NCBI RefSeq assembly: GCF_049445995.1
Contig: NZ_JBMSDZ010000002.1
Coordinates: 186,001 to 250,000 of the forward strand
Length of the DNA stretch: 64,000 nucleotides
Source: Dyella_A sp049445995
Lineage (GTDB): Bacteria; Pseudomonadota; Gammaproteobacteria; Xanthomonadales; Rhodanobacteraceae
Direction of reading: 5' to 3'
Part shown: positions 38,347-47,714 of the stretch, piece after piece
Layout of the letters: every line of letters begins with the position of its first letter
Position numbering within the stretch: position 1 is the stretch's first letter
Program-made: the position numbers and the translations under genes
Notes under the pieces: model-generated
Databases searched by the model: none
Seen by the model: only the letters and a program-made list of their open reading frames with translations
What the model was told of the DNA's origin: nothing

Positions 38347-38733
38347 ATGGCCAAGCCTGTCAAGACCAAGAAGAAGATCAAGCGCGTCGTCACGGATGCC
38401 GTGGCCCACGTGCAGGCCTCCTTCAACAACACCATCGTCACCATCACCGATCGCCAGGGCAACGCGTTGTCCTGGGCGACCGCTGGCGGCGCCGGCTTCC
38501 GCGGTTCGCGCAAGTCGACCCCGTTCGCTGCGCAGGTCGCCGCCGAGAAGGCCGGACGTGCCGCCGGCGACTACGGCGTGAAAACGGTGGAAGTGCGCAT
38601 CAAGGGCCCGGGTCCGGGGCGCGAGTCGGCGGTGCGTTCGCTGAACGCCCTCGGCTACAAGGTGCTCAACATCATCGACGTCACGCCGATTCCGCACAAC
38701 GGCTGCCGTCCCCCCAAGAAGCGGCGTGTATGA
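38347..38733 (+). CDS. rpsK: 30S ribosomal protein S11
   Basis: 128 aa. [39 protein letters not shown] and the Pro-rich end [18 protein letters not shown] are conserved. Part of the platform near the Shine-Dalgarno helix. The 73-nt gap to rpsD has two small stems (GCGATCA/TGATCGC and CCGGCC/GGCCGG). Confidence 0.98.
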   Translation: MAKPVKTKKKIKRVVTDAVAHVQASFNNTIVTITDRQGNALSWATAGGAGFRGSRKSTPFAAQVAAEKAGRAAGDYGVKTVEVRIKGPGPGRESAVRSLNALGYKVLNIIDVTPIPHNGCRPPKKRRV

Positions 38734-38806
38734 GTGCGATCATCCTTGATCGCGAGAATCAAGAACCGGCCATTCATGGCCGGACTATTCAAAAAAGAGA
38801 TTAACC

Positions 38807-39433
38807 ATGGCCCGTTATCGTGGAGCTACCTGCAAGCTCGCCCGTCGTGAGGGTGCAGATCTCAGCCTGAAGAGCCCGGCGCGCGCGCTGGATTCCAAGT
38901 GCAAGCTGGAAAACAAGCCCGGCCAGCATGGCGCCAACAAGCGCATGCGCATGTCCGACTACGCCGTCCAGCTGCGCGAAAAGCAGAAGGTCAAGCGCAT
39001 CTACGGCGTGCTCGAACGTCAGTTCAGCAACTACTACACCAAGGCGTCGACCCTCAAGGGCAACACCGGTGAAAACCTGCTGCGCCTGCTCGAGAGCCGT
39101 CTGGACAACGTCGTCTATCGCATGGGTTTTGCGGTGACCCGCGCCCAGGCCCGCCAGCTGGTTGCCCACAAGGCGATCCTGGTGAACGACAAGAAAGTGA
39201 ACATCCCCTCCTATCAGGTCCGTCCCGGTGACGTGATCGCCCTCACCGAGCGCGCGCGCAATCAGCTGCGCGTGCAGGAAGCGGCGACCGTGTTCGACAC
39301 CATGGACCTGCGCCCGCAGTGGGTGGAAGTGGATGCCAAGAAGTTCGCCGGCACGTTCAAGTCGGTGCCGGATCGCGGTGATCTGCCGTCCGACATCAAT
39401 GAAGCGCTGATCGTCGAGCTTTACTCGAAGTAA
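38807..39433 (+). CDS. rpsD: 30S ribosomal protein S4
   Basis: 208 aa, zinc-free. [20 protein letters not shown], then [19 protein letters not shown] and the S4 RNA-binding fold [19 protein letters not shown]. It initiates 30S assembly and, in E. coli, represses this operon by binding a pseudoknot before rpsM; the 42-nt leader here is short but structured. Confidence 0.98.
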   Translation: MARYRGATCKLARREGADLSLKSPARALDSKCKLENKPGQHGANKRMRMSDYAVQLREKQKVKRIYGVLERQFSNYYTKASTLKGNTGENLLRLLESRLDNVVYRMGFAVTRAQARQLVAHKAILVNDKKVNIPSYQVRPGDVIALTERARNQLRVQEAATVFDTMDLRPQWVEVDAKKFAGTFKSVPDRGDLPSDINEALIVELYSK

Positions 39434-39449
39434 TCAACCGGAGCTCTGC

Positions 39450-40448
39450 ATGGCAGTTTCGTCAACTAGCGTGCTGCGGCCTCGTGGCCTCAGCGTCGAA
39501 CAGCTCGGAGCCAACCGCGCCAAGGTGGTGGTCGAGCCGCTCGAGCGTGGCTTTGGTCACACCCTGGGCAACGCGCTGCGCCGCGTGCTGCTCTCCTCGA
39601 TCCCCGGCAGCGCCATCGTCGAGGTCGAGATCGATGGCGTGCTCCACGAGTACACCACGCTTGAGGGTCTGCAGGAGGACGTGATCGAGGTCCTGCTGAA
39701 CCTCAAGGACGTCGCGATCCGCCAGCATTCGGGCGACGAGGTCACGCTGACCTTGTCCAGGAAGGGCAAGGGCGTGGTCACGGCAGGCGACATCACGGTC
39801 GATCACACGGTCGAGATCATCAATCCCGAGCACGTGATCTGCCACCTCACCAAGGACGTCGCGCTCAACATGCGCCTGAAGGTGCGTCGCGGCGTCGGCT
39901 ACCAGCCGGCCAGCACGCGCCAGCATCCGGACGAGGAGACCCGTCCGATCGGGCGGCTGCAGCTGGATGCGTCGTTCGCGCCGGTGCTGCGCGTGGCCTA
40001 CGAAGTGGATGCCGCTCGCGTCGAGCAGCGCACCAACCTCGACAAGTTGGTGCTCGACATCGAGACCAACGGCACGATCGGCGCGGAAGATGCCGTCCGC
40101 AAGGCGGCCGAGATCCTCAACGACCAGCTGTCGGTGTTCGGCGACTTCTCGCGTCGCGAAAGTGCCACCGACACGGCCGAGAAGGGCGGGTTCGATCCGC
40201 TGCTGCTGCGCCCGATCGACGATCTGGAGCTCACCGTGCGCTCGGCCAACTGCCTGAAGGCCGAGAGCATCTACTACATCGGTGATCTGGTGCAGAAGAC
40301 CGAGGTCGAACTGCTGAAGACCCCCAACCTCGGCAAGAAGTCGCTGACCGAGATCAAGGACGTGCTGGGCAGCCGCGGTCTGGCGCTCGGCATGAAGCTC
40401 GAAAACTGGCCGCCGCCGGGCCTCTCGCACGGCATGCAGCTGGGTTGA
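39450..40448 (+). CDS. rpoA: DNA-directed RNA polymerase subunit alpha
   Basis: 332 aa. The N-terminal assembly domain (residues 1 to about 235) has [20 protein letters not shown]. The C-terminal domain starts near residue 250, with [15 protein letters not shown] carrying the UP-element Arg and [17 protein letters not shown]. It is 16 nt after rpsD. A strong hairpin separates it from rplQ. Confidence 0.99.
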   Translation: MAVSSTSVLRPRGLSVEQLGANRAKVVVEPLERGFGHTLGNALRRVLLSSIPGSAIVEVEIDGVLHEYTTLEGLQEDVIEVLLNLKDVAIRQHSGDEVTLTLSRKGKGVVTAGDITVDHTVEIINPEHVICHLTKDVALNMRLKVRRGVGYQPASTRQHPDEETRPIGRLQLDASFAPVLRVAYEVDAARVEQRTNLDKLVLDIETNGTIGAEDAVRKAAEILNDQLSVFGDFSRRESATDTAEKGGFDPLLLRPIDDLELTVRSANCLKAESIYYIGDLVQKTEVELLKTPNLGKKSLTEIKDVLGSRGLALGMKLENWPPPGLSHGMQLG

Positions 40449-40457
40449 TGTACTTGT

Positions 40458-40482
40458 GCCGCGGTCGCCATGCGACCGCGGC
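40458..40482 (+). terminator. Hairpin between rpoA and rplQ
   Basis: GCCGCGGTCGC and GCGACCGCGGC form an 11-bp perfect stem with CAT loop, 9 nt after the rpoA stop. No T run follows; partial termination or mRNA protection is possible. The rest of the 219-nt gap has a 6-bp GCCGGC stem but no gene. Confidence 0.5.
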
Positions 40483-40667
40483 ATCTTGCCGAGTGTGGGC
40501 CAGCTGCGGCCGACACGCTTGCGGCAACACGAGCGGTCCTTGGCCGCGCGCCTCAGGCCTTGCCTGAGGCCTTCCGCAGCACCTGTTTCTCTCATCACTC
40601 ATAGCGGGCAACCGCGGGAAGCCGGCCGTCGAGCCGGCCTCTCATAACAACACAAGAGATTTTCGCC

Positions 40668-41054
40668 ATGCGTCATATGAAGAGCGGCCGCAAGCTCAAC
40701 CGCACCAGCAGCCATCGCGAAGCGATGTTCCGCAACATGGCTTCGTCGCTGATCAAGCACGAGCTGATCCGTACCACCCTGCCCAAGGCGAAGGAACTGC
40801 GTCGCGTGGCCGAGCCACTGATCACGCTCGCCAAGACCGACGGCGTCGCCAATCGCCGCCTCGCCTTCTCGCGCCTGCGCGACAAGCAGGCCGTGGGCAA
40901 GCTGTTCGTCGAATTGGGGCCGCGCTACCGCGAGCGTCCCGGTGGTTACCTGCGCATCCTCAAGTGCGGCTTCCGTCCGGGCGACAATGCCCCGATGGCG
41001 TACGTCGAACTGGTCGATCGTCCGCGGCTGGCTGAGACCGTCGACGCCGAGTAA
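40668..41054 (+). CDS. rplQ: 50S ribosomal protein L17
   Basis: 128 aa. [40 protein letters not shown] and [20 protein letters not shown] match the family. Last gene of the ribosomal cluster; a strong intrinsic terminator begins 32 nt after its stop. Confidence 0.98.
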   Translation: MRHMKSGRKLNRTSSHREAMFRNMASSLIKHELIRTTLPKAKELRRVAEPLITLAKTDGVANRRLAFSRLRDKQAVGKLFVELGPRYRERPGGYLRILKCGFRPGDNAPMAYVELVDRPRLAETVDAE

Positions 41055-41086
41055 GCGGCTCCGGCGGACGTTTGGACGTCCAGGCC

Positions 41087-41122
41087 AAAAAGCCCCGGCC
41101 GGGTCACCTGCCGGGGCTTTTT
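41087..41122 (+). terminator. Rho-independent terminator after rplQ
   Basis: AAAAAGCCCCGGC (41087-41099) pairs with GCCGGGGCTTTTT (41110-41122) around a 10-nt loop. It ends the alpha operon and would work in both directions. Confidence 0.92.
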
Positions 41123-41206
41123 GTTGGCCGCACCGTCGTCGCCGCCGCGTGCTGACAGCAGCCCGTCGACGGGTTAATGTCGGCTACCGCATTGCATCAC
41201 GTTGCC

Positions 41207-41704
41207 ATGAATCCACTTGCCTGGTCCTACCGTTCCGTCGCCATTGCCGGCTTCCTGATCTGCGCCGGTCTGCTCGGTTATGCGCTGTACGCCGAGCACG
41301 TGCTGGCGATGGTCCCGTGCCCGCTGTGCATCTTCCAGCGCATCGGTTTCATGGTGATGGGCGTGTTTTTCCTGCTGGCCGCGCTGCACGCGCCGCGCGG
41401 TGGCGTTCGCTGGGTCTATACCGGTGGCGTATTGCTCGGTGCGGCGTTCGGCATCGTCGTGGCGGCGAGGCACTTGTGGATCCAGTCGCTGCCGGCCGAC
41501 GAGGTGCCGCAGTGCGGCGGCGACCTGGGCTACATGCTCGACACATTCCCCTTCGCCAAGGTGCTTAGGCTGGTATTCACCGGCTCGGGCGAGTGCGCCA
41601 AGGTGCAGCCTGTGCTGGGCCTGCCGATGCCGGCGTGGACCCTGCTGTGGTTCGTGCTGCTGGCCGTGTGGACGGTGCTGGCGACGCGCCGGCGGGTGGT
41701 CTGA
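41207..41704 (+). CDS. dsbB: Disulfide bond formation protein DsbB
   Basis: 165 aa, four transmembrane segments (residues about 8-28, 42-58, 64-84, 138-156). Periplasmic loop 1 has the redox pair VPCPLC followed by IFQRIGFM; loop 2 has the second Cys pair (PQCGG and GECAKV). It reoxidises DsbA and passes electrons to quinone. ATG 41207 gives the family N-terminus MNPLAW; an ATG at 41177 would add ten residues and neither start has a clear ribosome site. It is one base from the DAHP synthase start. Confidence 0.94.
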   Translation: MNPLAWSYRSVAIAGFLICAGLLGYALYAEHVLAMVPCPLCIFQRIGFMVMGVFFLLAALHAPRGGVRWVYTGGVLLGAAFGIVVAARHLWIQSLPADEVPQCGGDLGYMLDTFPFAKVLRLVFTGSGECAKVQPVLGLPMPAWTLLWFVLLAVWTVLATRRRVV

Positions 41705-41705
41705 C

Positions 41706-43082
41706 ATGACCGTGTCGTCCCCGCACGAGATGCCGCTGCCGGCCGGCCAAGACTGGTCTCCCATGTCGTGGCAGCGCCGCGTGGCGCTGCAGCAGCCGAC
41801 CTATGACGACGCCGCCGAGCTGGCCGCGGCGACCGCGCAGCTGGCTGCGCTGCCGCCGTTGGTGACCTCGTGGGAAGTGCTGGCGCTGAAGCAGGCGCTG
41901 GCCGAGGCGCAGGACGGGCATCGCTTCCTGCTGCAGGGCGGCGATTGCGCCGAAAGCTTCGCCGACTGCACCAGCCCGATCATCTCCAACCGACTCAAGG
42001 TGCTGCTGCAGATGAGCCTGGTGCTGGTGCACGGACTGAAAAAGCCGGTGCTGCGCGTGGGTCGGTTTGCCGGCCAGTACGCCAAGCCGCGTTCGGCGGA
42101 TACCGAGACCCGCGATGGCGTGACGCTGCCGAGTTTCCGCGGCGACGTGGTCAACGCACCGGCGTTCACCCCCGAAGCGCGCCGGGCCGATCCGCGGCGG
42201 CTGATCCAGGCGCACGCCCATTCTGCGCTGACGATGAACTTCGTGCGCGCGCTGATCGACGGCGGCTTCGCCGACCTGCACCACCCCGAATACTGGGATC
42301 TGGCCTGGGTCGAGCACTCGCCGCTGGCCAGCGAGTACCGGCAGATGGTCGCCTCGATCGGCGACTCGCTGCGTTTCATGGAGACCCTGGCCGGCCCTGT
42401 CGCCAGCTTCTCGCGGGTCGATTTCTTCACCTCGCACGAGGCGCTGCTGCTGCATTACGAGCAGGCGCTGACCCGGCAGGTGCCGCGGCATCCCGGCTGG
42501 TTCAACCTGTCCACGCATTTCCCGTGGATCGGCATGCGCACCGCCGCGCTCGACGGCGCGCACGTGGAGTACTTCCGCGGCATCCGCAATCCGATCGCGG
42601 TGAAGATCGGCCCGTCGGTGACGCCGGAGCAGCTGCTGCCGCTGATGGACGCGCTCAATCCGGACGACGAACCCGGCCGGCTCACGCTGATCCACCGCAT
42701 GGGCCGTGGCGCCATCGCCGACAAGCTGCCGCCGCTGCTGCAGGCGGTGAAGCGCGAGGGGCGCCGTGTGCTGTGGATGGCCGACCCCATGCACGGCAAC
42801 ACCGAGAGCACGTCGAACGGCTACAAGACGCGCCGTTTCGACAATATCCGCGGCGAGCTGGAGCAGGCGTTCGACATCCACGCCGCGGCCGGCACGCGGC
42901 TGGGCGGCGTGCACCTGGAGCTCACCGGCGAAGATGTCACCGAGTGCCTCGGCGGCGCGCGCGATCTGGTCGAACTGGATCTCGATCGCGCCTACAAGTC
43001 CACCGTCGATCCGCGGCTCAACTACGAGCAGTCGCTGGAGCTGGCGATGCTGATCGTGCGCAAGTCCGGCGGCATGGCGTAA
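41706..43082 (+). CDS. 3-deoxy-7-phosphoheptulonate synthase, class II
   Basis: 458 aa plant-type DAHP synthase, the first step of the shikimate pathway (PEP plus erythrose 4-phosphate). Motifs: LLQGGDCAESFADC with the metal-binding Cys, RVGRFAGQYAKPRS, VKIGPSVTP, DPMHGNTES and HLELTGEDVTECLGG with the metal-binding His and Glu. It starts one base after the dsbB stop (TGACATG). Class II enzymes are not homologous in sequence to E. coli AroG/F/H, so those symbols are avoided. Confidence 0.95.
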   Translation: MTVSSPHEMPLPAGQDWSPMSWQRRVALQQPTYDDAAELAAATAQLAALPPLVTSWEVLALKQALAEAQDGHRFLLQGGDCAESFADCTSPIISNRLKVLLQMSLVLVHGLKKPVLRVGRFAGQYAKPRSADTETRDGVTLPSFRGDVVNAPAFTPEARRADPRRLIQAHAHSALTMNFVRALIDGGFADLHHPEYWDLAWVEHSPLASEYRQMVASIGDSLRFMETLAGPVASFSRVDFFTSHEALLLHYEQALTRQVPRHPGWFNLSTHFPWIGMRTAALDGAHVEYFRGIRNPIAVKIGPSVTPEQLLPLMDALNPDDEPGRLTLIHRMGRGAIADKLPPLLQAVKREGRRVLWMADPMHGNTESTSNGYKTRRFDNIRGELEQAFDIHAAAGTRLGGVHLELTGEDVTECLGGARDLVELDLDRAYKSTVDPRLNYEQSLELAMLIVRKSGGMA

Positions 43083-43091
43083 ACGACCGTC

Positions 43092-43745
43092 TTATCGCGA
43101 CGGCGCGCTTTCCTCGCGGACGCGCTGACGCATGGACTGCTCCCCGAGCCGCGCGTAGGCCTTGCATGCGTGCGGATCGCGCAACGCATCGCGATGGCCG
43201 GCATCGCGTGCAGCCAGGCGTTCGAGCAGATCGCTGGCCTCCGGATGCGGCGTCATCAGGATGTCGCAGGGCAGGGCGGCGAGCATCGCCAAGGCACGCC
43301 GGAAATCGTCCAGGCGCTTGGGATGGGCCGGATCGGTATAGCGGTAACTGCCGGCCGCCAGCAGGGTGAGGCTGTCGGCGTAGACCATCGCGCGGCATGG
43401 CGTACCCTCGCACGAGGTCCAGGTCCAACTGGTGCTGCCGGGCGTGTGGCCGGGCGTGGGGTGTGGCCGGATCGCCAGCGACCCGAGCTGCCGGATGTTC
43501 GCCTCGATCATCGGTGCGTTTTCCGGCAGCGTTGCATCGATCAGCACATGGCCCTGCGGCGAGGTGATCAGGATCGCGCTCAGGCCACGGCTGCCCACGT
43601 ACCAGGTGTTGCCGTAGATCCGCTCCGGCGCCTGCGGCTGGCGCCAGCTGGCACGCAGGGCCGCGCTCGGTGAGGCGGCGGCGCTGGCGCTACCGCCGGC
43701 GACGGCTAGGAGCGTGGCGAGGATGAGTCGGCGGTAACGGCACAT
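43092..43745 (-). CDS. Subclass B3 metallo-beta-lactamase relative lacking the HxHxDH block
   Basis: 217 aa with a signal peptide (MCRYRRLILATLLAVAGG, cleavage near SASA) and GAAGGAA before the ATG. From NTWYVGSRGLSAILITS to IEANIRQLG it matches the N-terminal half of B3 enzymes. It then jumps to SLAIRPHPTPGHTPGSTSWT, YADSL and ALPCDILMTPHP. The roughly 75 residues expected between, which hold the HxHxDH zinc ligands, are absent without a frameshift. His in GHTPG and TPHP remain. Normal B3 enzymes have about 280-290 aa. It is probably inactive as a zinc hydrolase; it may be a pseudogene. Convergent with the DAHP synthase, 10 nt from its stop. Confidence 0.8.
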   Translation of the reverse strand: MCRYRRLILATLLAVAGGSASAAASPSAALRASWRQPQAPERIYGNTWYVGSRGLSAILITSPQGHVLIDATLPENAPMIEANIRQLGSLAIRPHPTPGHTPGSTSWTWTSCEGTPCRAMVYADSLTLLAAGSYRYTDPAHPKRLDDFRRALAMLAALPCDILMTPHPEASDLLERLAARDAGHRDALRDPHACKAYARLGEQSMRQRVREESAPSR

Positions 43746-44079
43746 GCGATGTTCCTTCGATGGGGTGAACCGCCAGGCTATGGAACGCAGCGGGCATCGC
43801 GCTGACGGTTCGCGGGCGCATTGGCGACGGTGCCGGAGGGTCTCGACACGCGGCCTTCGGCAAGGTGATCCGCTTGGCGATGATGGGTTTGAGTCGCCGC
43901 CGTCCGGGCCGCGTCAAGCCTGTCCGCTTGCACCCCGCCGAGGTCGCGGGCGGCCAGGGTCGGGGTGCACCGCCGCACGTCCGGACCTTGATCCGTGTTC
44001 GTTGCTACAGGTTGTCGCGATCGGGCGCCGCCGTGGGCAGCGTGTCGGGCGCGATGCCGCGGGCGCCTATACTCGGCGG
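43746..44079. other. 334-nt intergenic region between the lactamase relative and the cytochromes
   Basis: It separates divergent genes and must hold both promoters. Open frames crossing it on both strands resemble no family. The only signal seen is TATACT at 44068-44073, 6 nt before the cytochrome start. Confidence 0.6.
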
Positions 44080-44862
44080 ATGTTCATCTCTTTATTTCCC
44101 CGACGCTGGGCGGCATTTCCCCGACGCTGGGCGGCGCTGCTGCTGGCGTCCCTCCTGGTCGCTGCCGCGCATGCCGACGATGGCGCGCCGCGTACCGTGC
44201 CCGACACGCTGGTCCAGCGCATCGCCTCGTGCACCGCCTGCCACGGCGAGCACGGCGAAGGCACGCCGGAGAGCGGCTTCTTTCCGCGCCTGGCCGGCAA
44301 GCCGGCCGACTACCTGGCGCGGCAGCTACGCTATTTCCAGCAGGGGCTGCGCAAGTACGGTCCGATGGAATACACCGTGCGCCCGCTCAGCGACGCGTAC
44401 ATGCACGAGATCGCCGAGTACTTCGCCGCGCAGCAGGTGCCCTACGCGCGCTCGCCCGCGCCGAAGGTGCCCGCCGCGCTGCTCGCGCGCGGCGAGGCGC
44501 TGACCGTGCACGGCGATCCGGAGCGGAAGATTCCCGCCTGCGCCGCCTGCCATGGCAGCCAGCTCACCGGGGTGGAGCCCTCGACGCCCGGTCTGGTCGG
44601 TCTGCCCTACGACTACGTCAGCTCGCAGCTCGGCTCCTGGCGCACCGGCACGCGCGCGGCGGCCGCGCCCGACTGCATGGCGACCATCGCCAACCGCCTC
44701 ACGCCGGCCGATATCACCGCCGTGTCGGCATGGCTGGCCAGCCGCGAACTGCCGGCCGACATGCACGCGCAGCCGGCCGGCTCGGTGCAGCCACCGCTTC
44801 AGTGCGGCGTGCTGGGCGCCAGCGCGACGCCGGCCACCGCTCGCGCGGGAGACGGCGCATGA
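44080..44862 (+). CDS. Diheme cytochrome c (c4 type)
   Basis: 260 aa, exported. The signal peptide holds a duplicated heptapeptide, FPRRWAAFPRRWAA, from a 21-nt tandem repeat at 44094-44135. Heme sites are CTACH (residue about 49) and CAACH (residue about 153), one per domain, with HGEHGEGTPESGFFPRLAGK and the later GVEPSTPGLVGLP loops. It should shuttle electrons in the periplasm. ATG 44080 lies 6 nt after TATACT, so the mRNA may be leaderless. Its stop overlaps the next cytochrome by ATGA, so the two likely work together. Confidence 0.9.
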   Translation: MFISLFPRRWAAFPRRWAALLLASLLVAAAHADDGAPRTVPDTLVQRIASCTACHGEHGEGTPESGFFPRLAGKPADYLARQLRYFQQGLRKYGPMEYTVRPLSDAYMHEIAEYFAAQQVPYARSPAPKVPAALLARGEALTVHGDPERKIPACAACHGSQLTGVEPSTPGLVGLPYDYVSSQLGSWRTGTRAAAAPDCMATIANRLTPADITAVSAWLASRELPADMHAQPAGSVQPPLQCGVLGASATPATARAGDGA

Positions 44863-46154
44863 AGTGGCTGATCCGTTCCTTCCTCGTGCTGCTGGTGCTT
44901 GCGCTCGGCGCGGTGGGCTGGTGGCTGTTCGCCGCGCATCATGGCGACGCGGCGCCGGTGCGCAGCGGCCAGCTGGCGGTCGGCGAGAACCTGTCCGATC
45001 CGGTCCTGATCGCGCGCGGCCAGTACCTGGCGACGGTAGGCGACTGCGCCGCCTGCCATACGCAACGCGGCGGCGCGCCTTTCGCCGGCGGACGCGAGGT
45101 GCCCACGCCGTTCGGCAGCATCCCCGCGCCGAACATCACCCCGGACGACGACACCGGCCTGGGCCGCTGGAGCTTCGCCGATTTCTGGCAGGCGCTGCAT
45201 GCGGGCAAGGGGCGGTACGGCGAGTTCCTCTACCCGGCGTTCTCGTACACCTCGTACACCAAGGTCACCCGCGACGATGCACTGGCGATGTTCGCTTACC
45301 TCAAGTCGCTGGCACCGGTGCACCAGCCGGCCAAGGCGCTGGGCCTGAAGTTTCCCTACAGCATGCGCAGCGGCCTGGCCGCATGGCGCACGCTGTATTT
45401 CCGCGAGGGCGTGTACCAGCCCGATGCGTCGAAATCGACCGAATGGAACCGCGGCGCCTACCTCGTGCAGGGCCTGGGTCACTGCAACGAATGCCACGTG
45501 GCACGCGATGCGCTGGGCGGCGTGCCCGATCAGCCGGCGCTCTCCGGCGGCCGGATTCCCGCGCAGGACTGGTACGCACCGGACCTCAGCACCCAGGCCC
45601 ACGGCGGCCTGCACGGCTGGAGCCGGCAGGACATCGTCGACCTGCTCAAGACCGGCCAGTCGGCCAAGGGCAGTGCGTTCGGGCCGATGGCCGAAGTGGT
45701 GTCGCGCAGCACCCGGCACATGACCGACACGGATCTCGCCGCCGTCGCCATTTACCTGGAATCGCTGCCGCCCCGACCGCAGCCGGCAGTGGCGGCATCG
45801 GCGATCGACACCACGGCGCTGATCAGGCACGGCAACACGCTTTACGACCATCGGTGCGCCGGCTGCCACGGCAAGGACGGCAACGGCGTCGCCGGCGTGT
45901 ATCCGCCGCTCAACGGCAACTCCTCGGTGGACGAACCCACCGGCATCAACGCGATCCGCGTGGTGCTGCTGGGCGGCTTCCCGCCGGTGACCGCCGGCAA
46001 CCCGCGGCCGTACTCGATGCCGCCGTTCGCGCAGGCGCTGAACGACGCCGACGTGGCCGCGGTGGTGAGCTACATCCGCCAGGCCTGGGGCAACCGCGCC
46101 GCGCCAGTGCTCGAGCGCGACGTGGGCAAGTACCGGCAGACGCCGATCGACTGA
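44859..46154 (+). CDS. Triheme cytochrome c, dehydrogenase cytochrome subunit type
   Basis: 431 aa. One N-terminal membrane segment (residues about 7-26) is followed by three c-type heme sites: CAACH near residue 65, CNECH near residue 211 and CAGCH near residue 332. The order and spacing, with GREVPTPFGSIPAPNITPD after the first heme, match cytochrome subunits of membrane alcohol, gluconate and sorbitol dehydrogenases. No dehydrogenase gene is adjacent, so its electron donor is unknown. Coupled to the diheme cytochrome by a 4-nt overlap. Confidence 0.9.
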   Translation: MKWLIRSFLVLLVLALGAVGWWLFAAHHGDAAPVRSGQLAVGENLSDPVLIARGQYLATVGDCAACHTQRGGAPFAGGREVPTPFGSIPAPNITPDDDTGLGRWSFADFWQALHAGKGRYGEFLYPAFSYTSYTKVTRDDALAMFAYLKSLAPVHQPAKALGLKFPYSMRSGLAAWRTLYFREGVYQPDASKSTEWNRGAYLVQGLGHCNECHVARDALGGVPDQPALSGGRIPAQDWYAPDLSTQAHGGLHGWSRQDIVDLLKTGQSAKGSAFGPMAEVVSRSTRHMTDTDLAAVAIYLESLPPRPQPAVAASAIDTTALIRHGNTLYDHRCAGCHGKDGNGVAGVYPPLNGNSSVDEPTGINAIRVVLLGGFPPVTAGNPRPYSMPPFAQALNDADVAAVVSYIRQAWGNRAAPVLERDVGKYRQTPID

Positions 46155-46177
46155 TCGCCGCGCGCCGGTGGATCGAT

Positions 46178-46207
46178 GCCCAAGGCCCGCCATGGCGGGC
46201 CTTGGGC
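46178..46207 (+). terminator. Perfect palindrome after the cytochrome pair
   Basis: GCCCAAGGCCCGCC and GGCGGGCCTTGGGC are complementary over 14 bp with only AT between. No T run follows. A terminator or cruciform-forming site at the end of the cytochrome operon. Confidence 0.6.
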
Positions 46208-46300
46208 GTGATGGCGGCGGGGTGCCGGACCCTACGGCGGCGCATGGCCGGCAGCGCCGGGTAAGATGCGTCTTTGCCTCACGACACTCGAAGCGAACGC

Positions 46301-47500
46301 ATGATCATCAATCCCAAAGTCCGCGGCTTCATCTGCATCACGGCGCACCCGGTGGGCTGCGCGAAGAACGTGCTCGAGCAGATCGACATCACCCGGGCCA
46401 GCGGCCAGAGCGGTCACGGTCCCAGGCGCGTGCTGGTGATCGGCGCCTCCACCGGCTACGGCCTGGCCTCGCGCATCACCGCCGCCTTCGGCCACGGCGC
46501 GGCCACGCTCGGCGTGTTCTTCGAAAAGCCCAGCAGCGAGACCAAGACCGGCACCGCCGGCTGGTACAACTCCGCCGCGTTCGACCAGGCGGCCAAGGCC
46601 GCCGACCTGTACAGCAAATCGATCAACGGCGACGCGTTCGCCGACGAAACGCGCGCGCGCGCCATCGAGCTGATCAAGGCCGAGATGGGCGGCCCGATCG
46701 ACCTGGTGGTGTATTCGCTGGCCTCGCCGGTACGCAAGCTGCCGGGCACCGGTGAAGTGAAGCGCTCCGCGCTCAAGACCATCGGCGAGCCGTTCACCGC
46801 CACCTCGATCGACACCAACCGCGACACCGTGGTCAACGTGACCGTGGAGCCGGCCACCGAGCAGGAGATCGAGGACACCGTCGCCGTGATGGGCGGCGAG
46901 GACTGGGCACTGTGGATCGAGGCACTGACGTCCGCCGGCGTGCTGGCCAGGGACGCCACCACCGTGGCGTACAGCTACGTGGGCACCTCGATCACCTGGC
47001 CGATCTACTGGCACGGCACGCTGGGCCGCGCCAAGCAGCATCTGGACAGCACCGCCGCCGCCTTGCGCGAGCGCCATGCGGGGCTGAAAGCCTACGTCGG
47101 CGTGATGAAATCGGTGGTGACCCAGGCCAGCGCGGCGATCCCGGTGATCCCGCTGTACGTGTCGATGGTGTTCAAGATCATGAAGGCCAAGGGCCTGCAC
47201 GAAGGCACCATCGAGCAGATCAACCGCCTGTTCCGCGACTTCCTCTATCGCGCCGACGGCGCTCCGCCGCCGCTCGACGACGAGCACCGCCTGCGCCTGG
47301 ACGACTGGGAACTGCGCGAGGACGTGCAGTCCGAGTGCAAGGCACTGTGGCCGACGGTGACCACCGAAAACCTCAACCAGCTCACCGACTACGCCGGCTA
47401 CCGCCACGACTTCCTCAAGCTGTTCGGCTTCGACCGCAGCGACGTGGACTACACCCAGGACGTGGCGTCGGACGTGCGCTTCGATTGCGTGGAGATGTGA
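46301..47500 (+). CDS. fabV: Trans-2-enoyl-CoA/ACP reductase, NADH-dependent (FabV)
   Basis: 399 aa, the FabV length. [20 protein letters not shown] is the nucleotide-binding loop, [10 protein letters not shown] a core strand, and the active site is Tyr-x8-Lys in [11 protein letters not shown], as in Xanthomonas FabV. It performs the last reduction of each fatty acid elongation cycle; FabV enzymes are typically triclosan-tolerant. ATG 46301 gives the family start [13 protein letters not shown] terminator follows at 47526. Confidence 0.96.
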   Translation: MIINPKVRGFICITAHPVGCAKNVLEQIDITRASGQSGHGPRRVLVIGASTGYGLASRITAAFGHGAATLGVFFEKPSSETKTGTAGWYNSAAFDQAAKAADLYSKSINGDAFADETRARAIELIKAEMGGPIDLVVYSLASPVRKLPGTGEVKRSALKTIGEPFTATSIDTNRDTVVNVTVEPATEQEIEDTVAVMGGEDWALWIEALTSAGVLARDATTVAYSYVGTSITWPIYWHGTLGRAKQHLDSTAAALRERHAGLKAYVGVMKSVVTQASAAIPVIPLYVSMVFKIMKAKGLHEGTIEQINRLFRDFLYRADGAPPPLDDEHRLRLDDWELREDVQSECKALWPTVTTENLNQLTDYAGYRHDFLKLFGFDRSDVDYTQDVASDVRFDCVEM

Positions 47501-47525
47501 GCGGCGTTTTCGAGTGATGCGCATG

Positions 47526-47552
47526 CGGGCGCCTTCGGGCGCCCGTTTTGTT
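47526..47552 (+). terminator. Rho-independent terminator after fabV
   Basis: CGGGCGCC, TTCG tetraloop, GGCGCCCG, then TTTTGTTT. Placed 25 nt after the fabV stop. Confidence 0.88.
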
Positions 47553-47571
47553 TGGGGGCGAGAGAAAGTCA

Positions 47572-47702
47572 CTGGATGACCGGCTTCGCCGTTGAAAAGC
47601 GCTTCCGGCTTTCGCCGGGATGACGGAGAGGGAAAGTGGAGGTCGCCAAGGAAGGTGCGAGCGAGCACCGAGCTCTCAGCTCGTCATCCCGGCGAAAGCC
47701 GG
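47572..47702. repeat. Inverted pair of a 21-bp repetitive sequence plus a degenerate third copy
   Basis: CCGGCTTTCGCCGGGATGACG at 47605-47625 is the exact complement of 47682-47702, with 56 nt between. A weaker copy (CTGGATGACCGGCTTCGCCG) is at 47572-47591. Sequences of this kind occur between genes in many proteobacterial genomes. It lies between the convergent fabV and Mug-type genes. Confidence 0.85.
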
Positions 47703-47714
47703 CATCCAGCGTCT

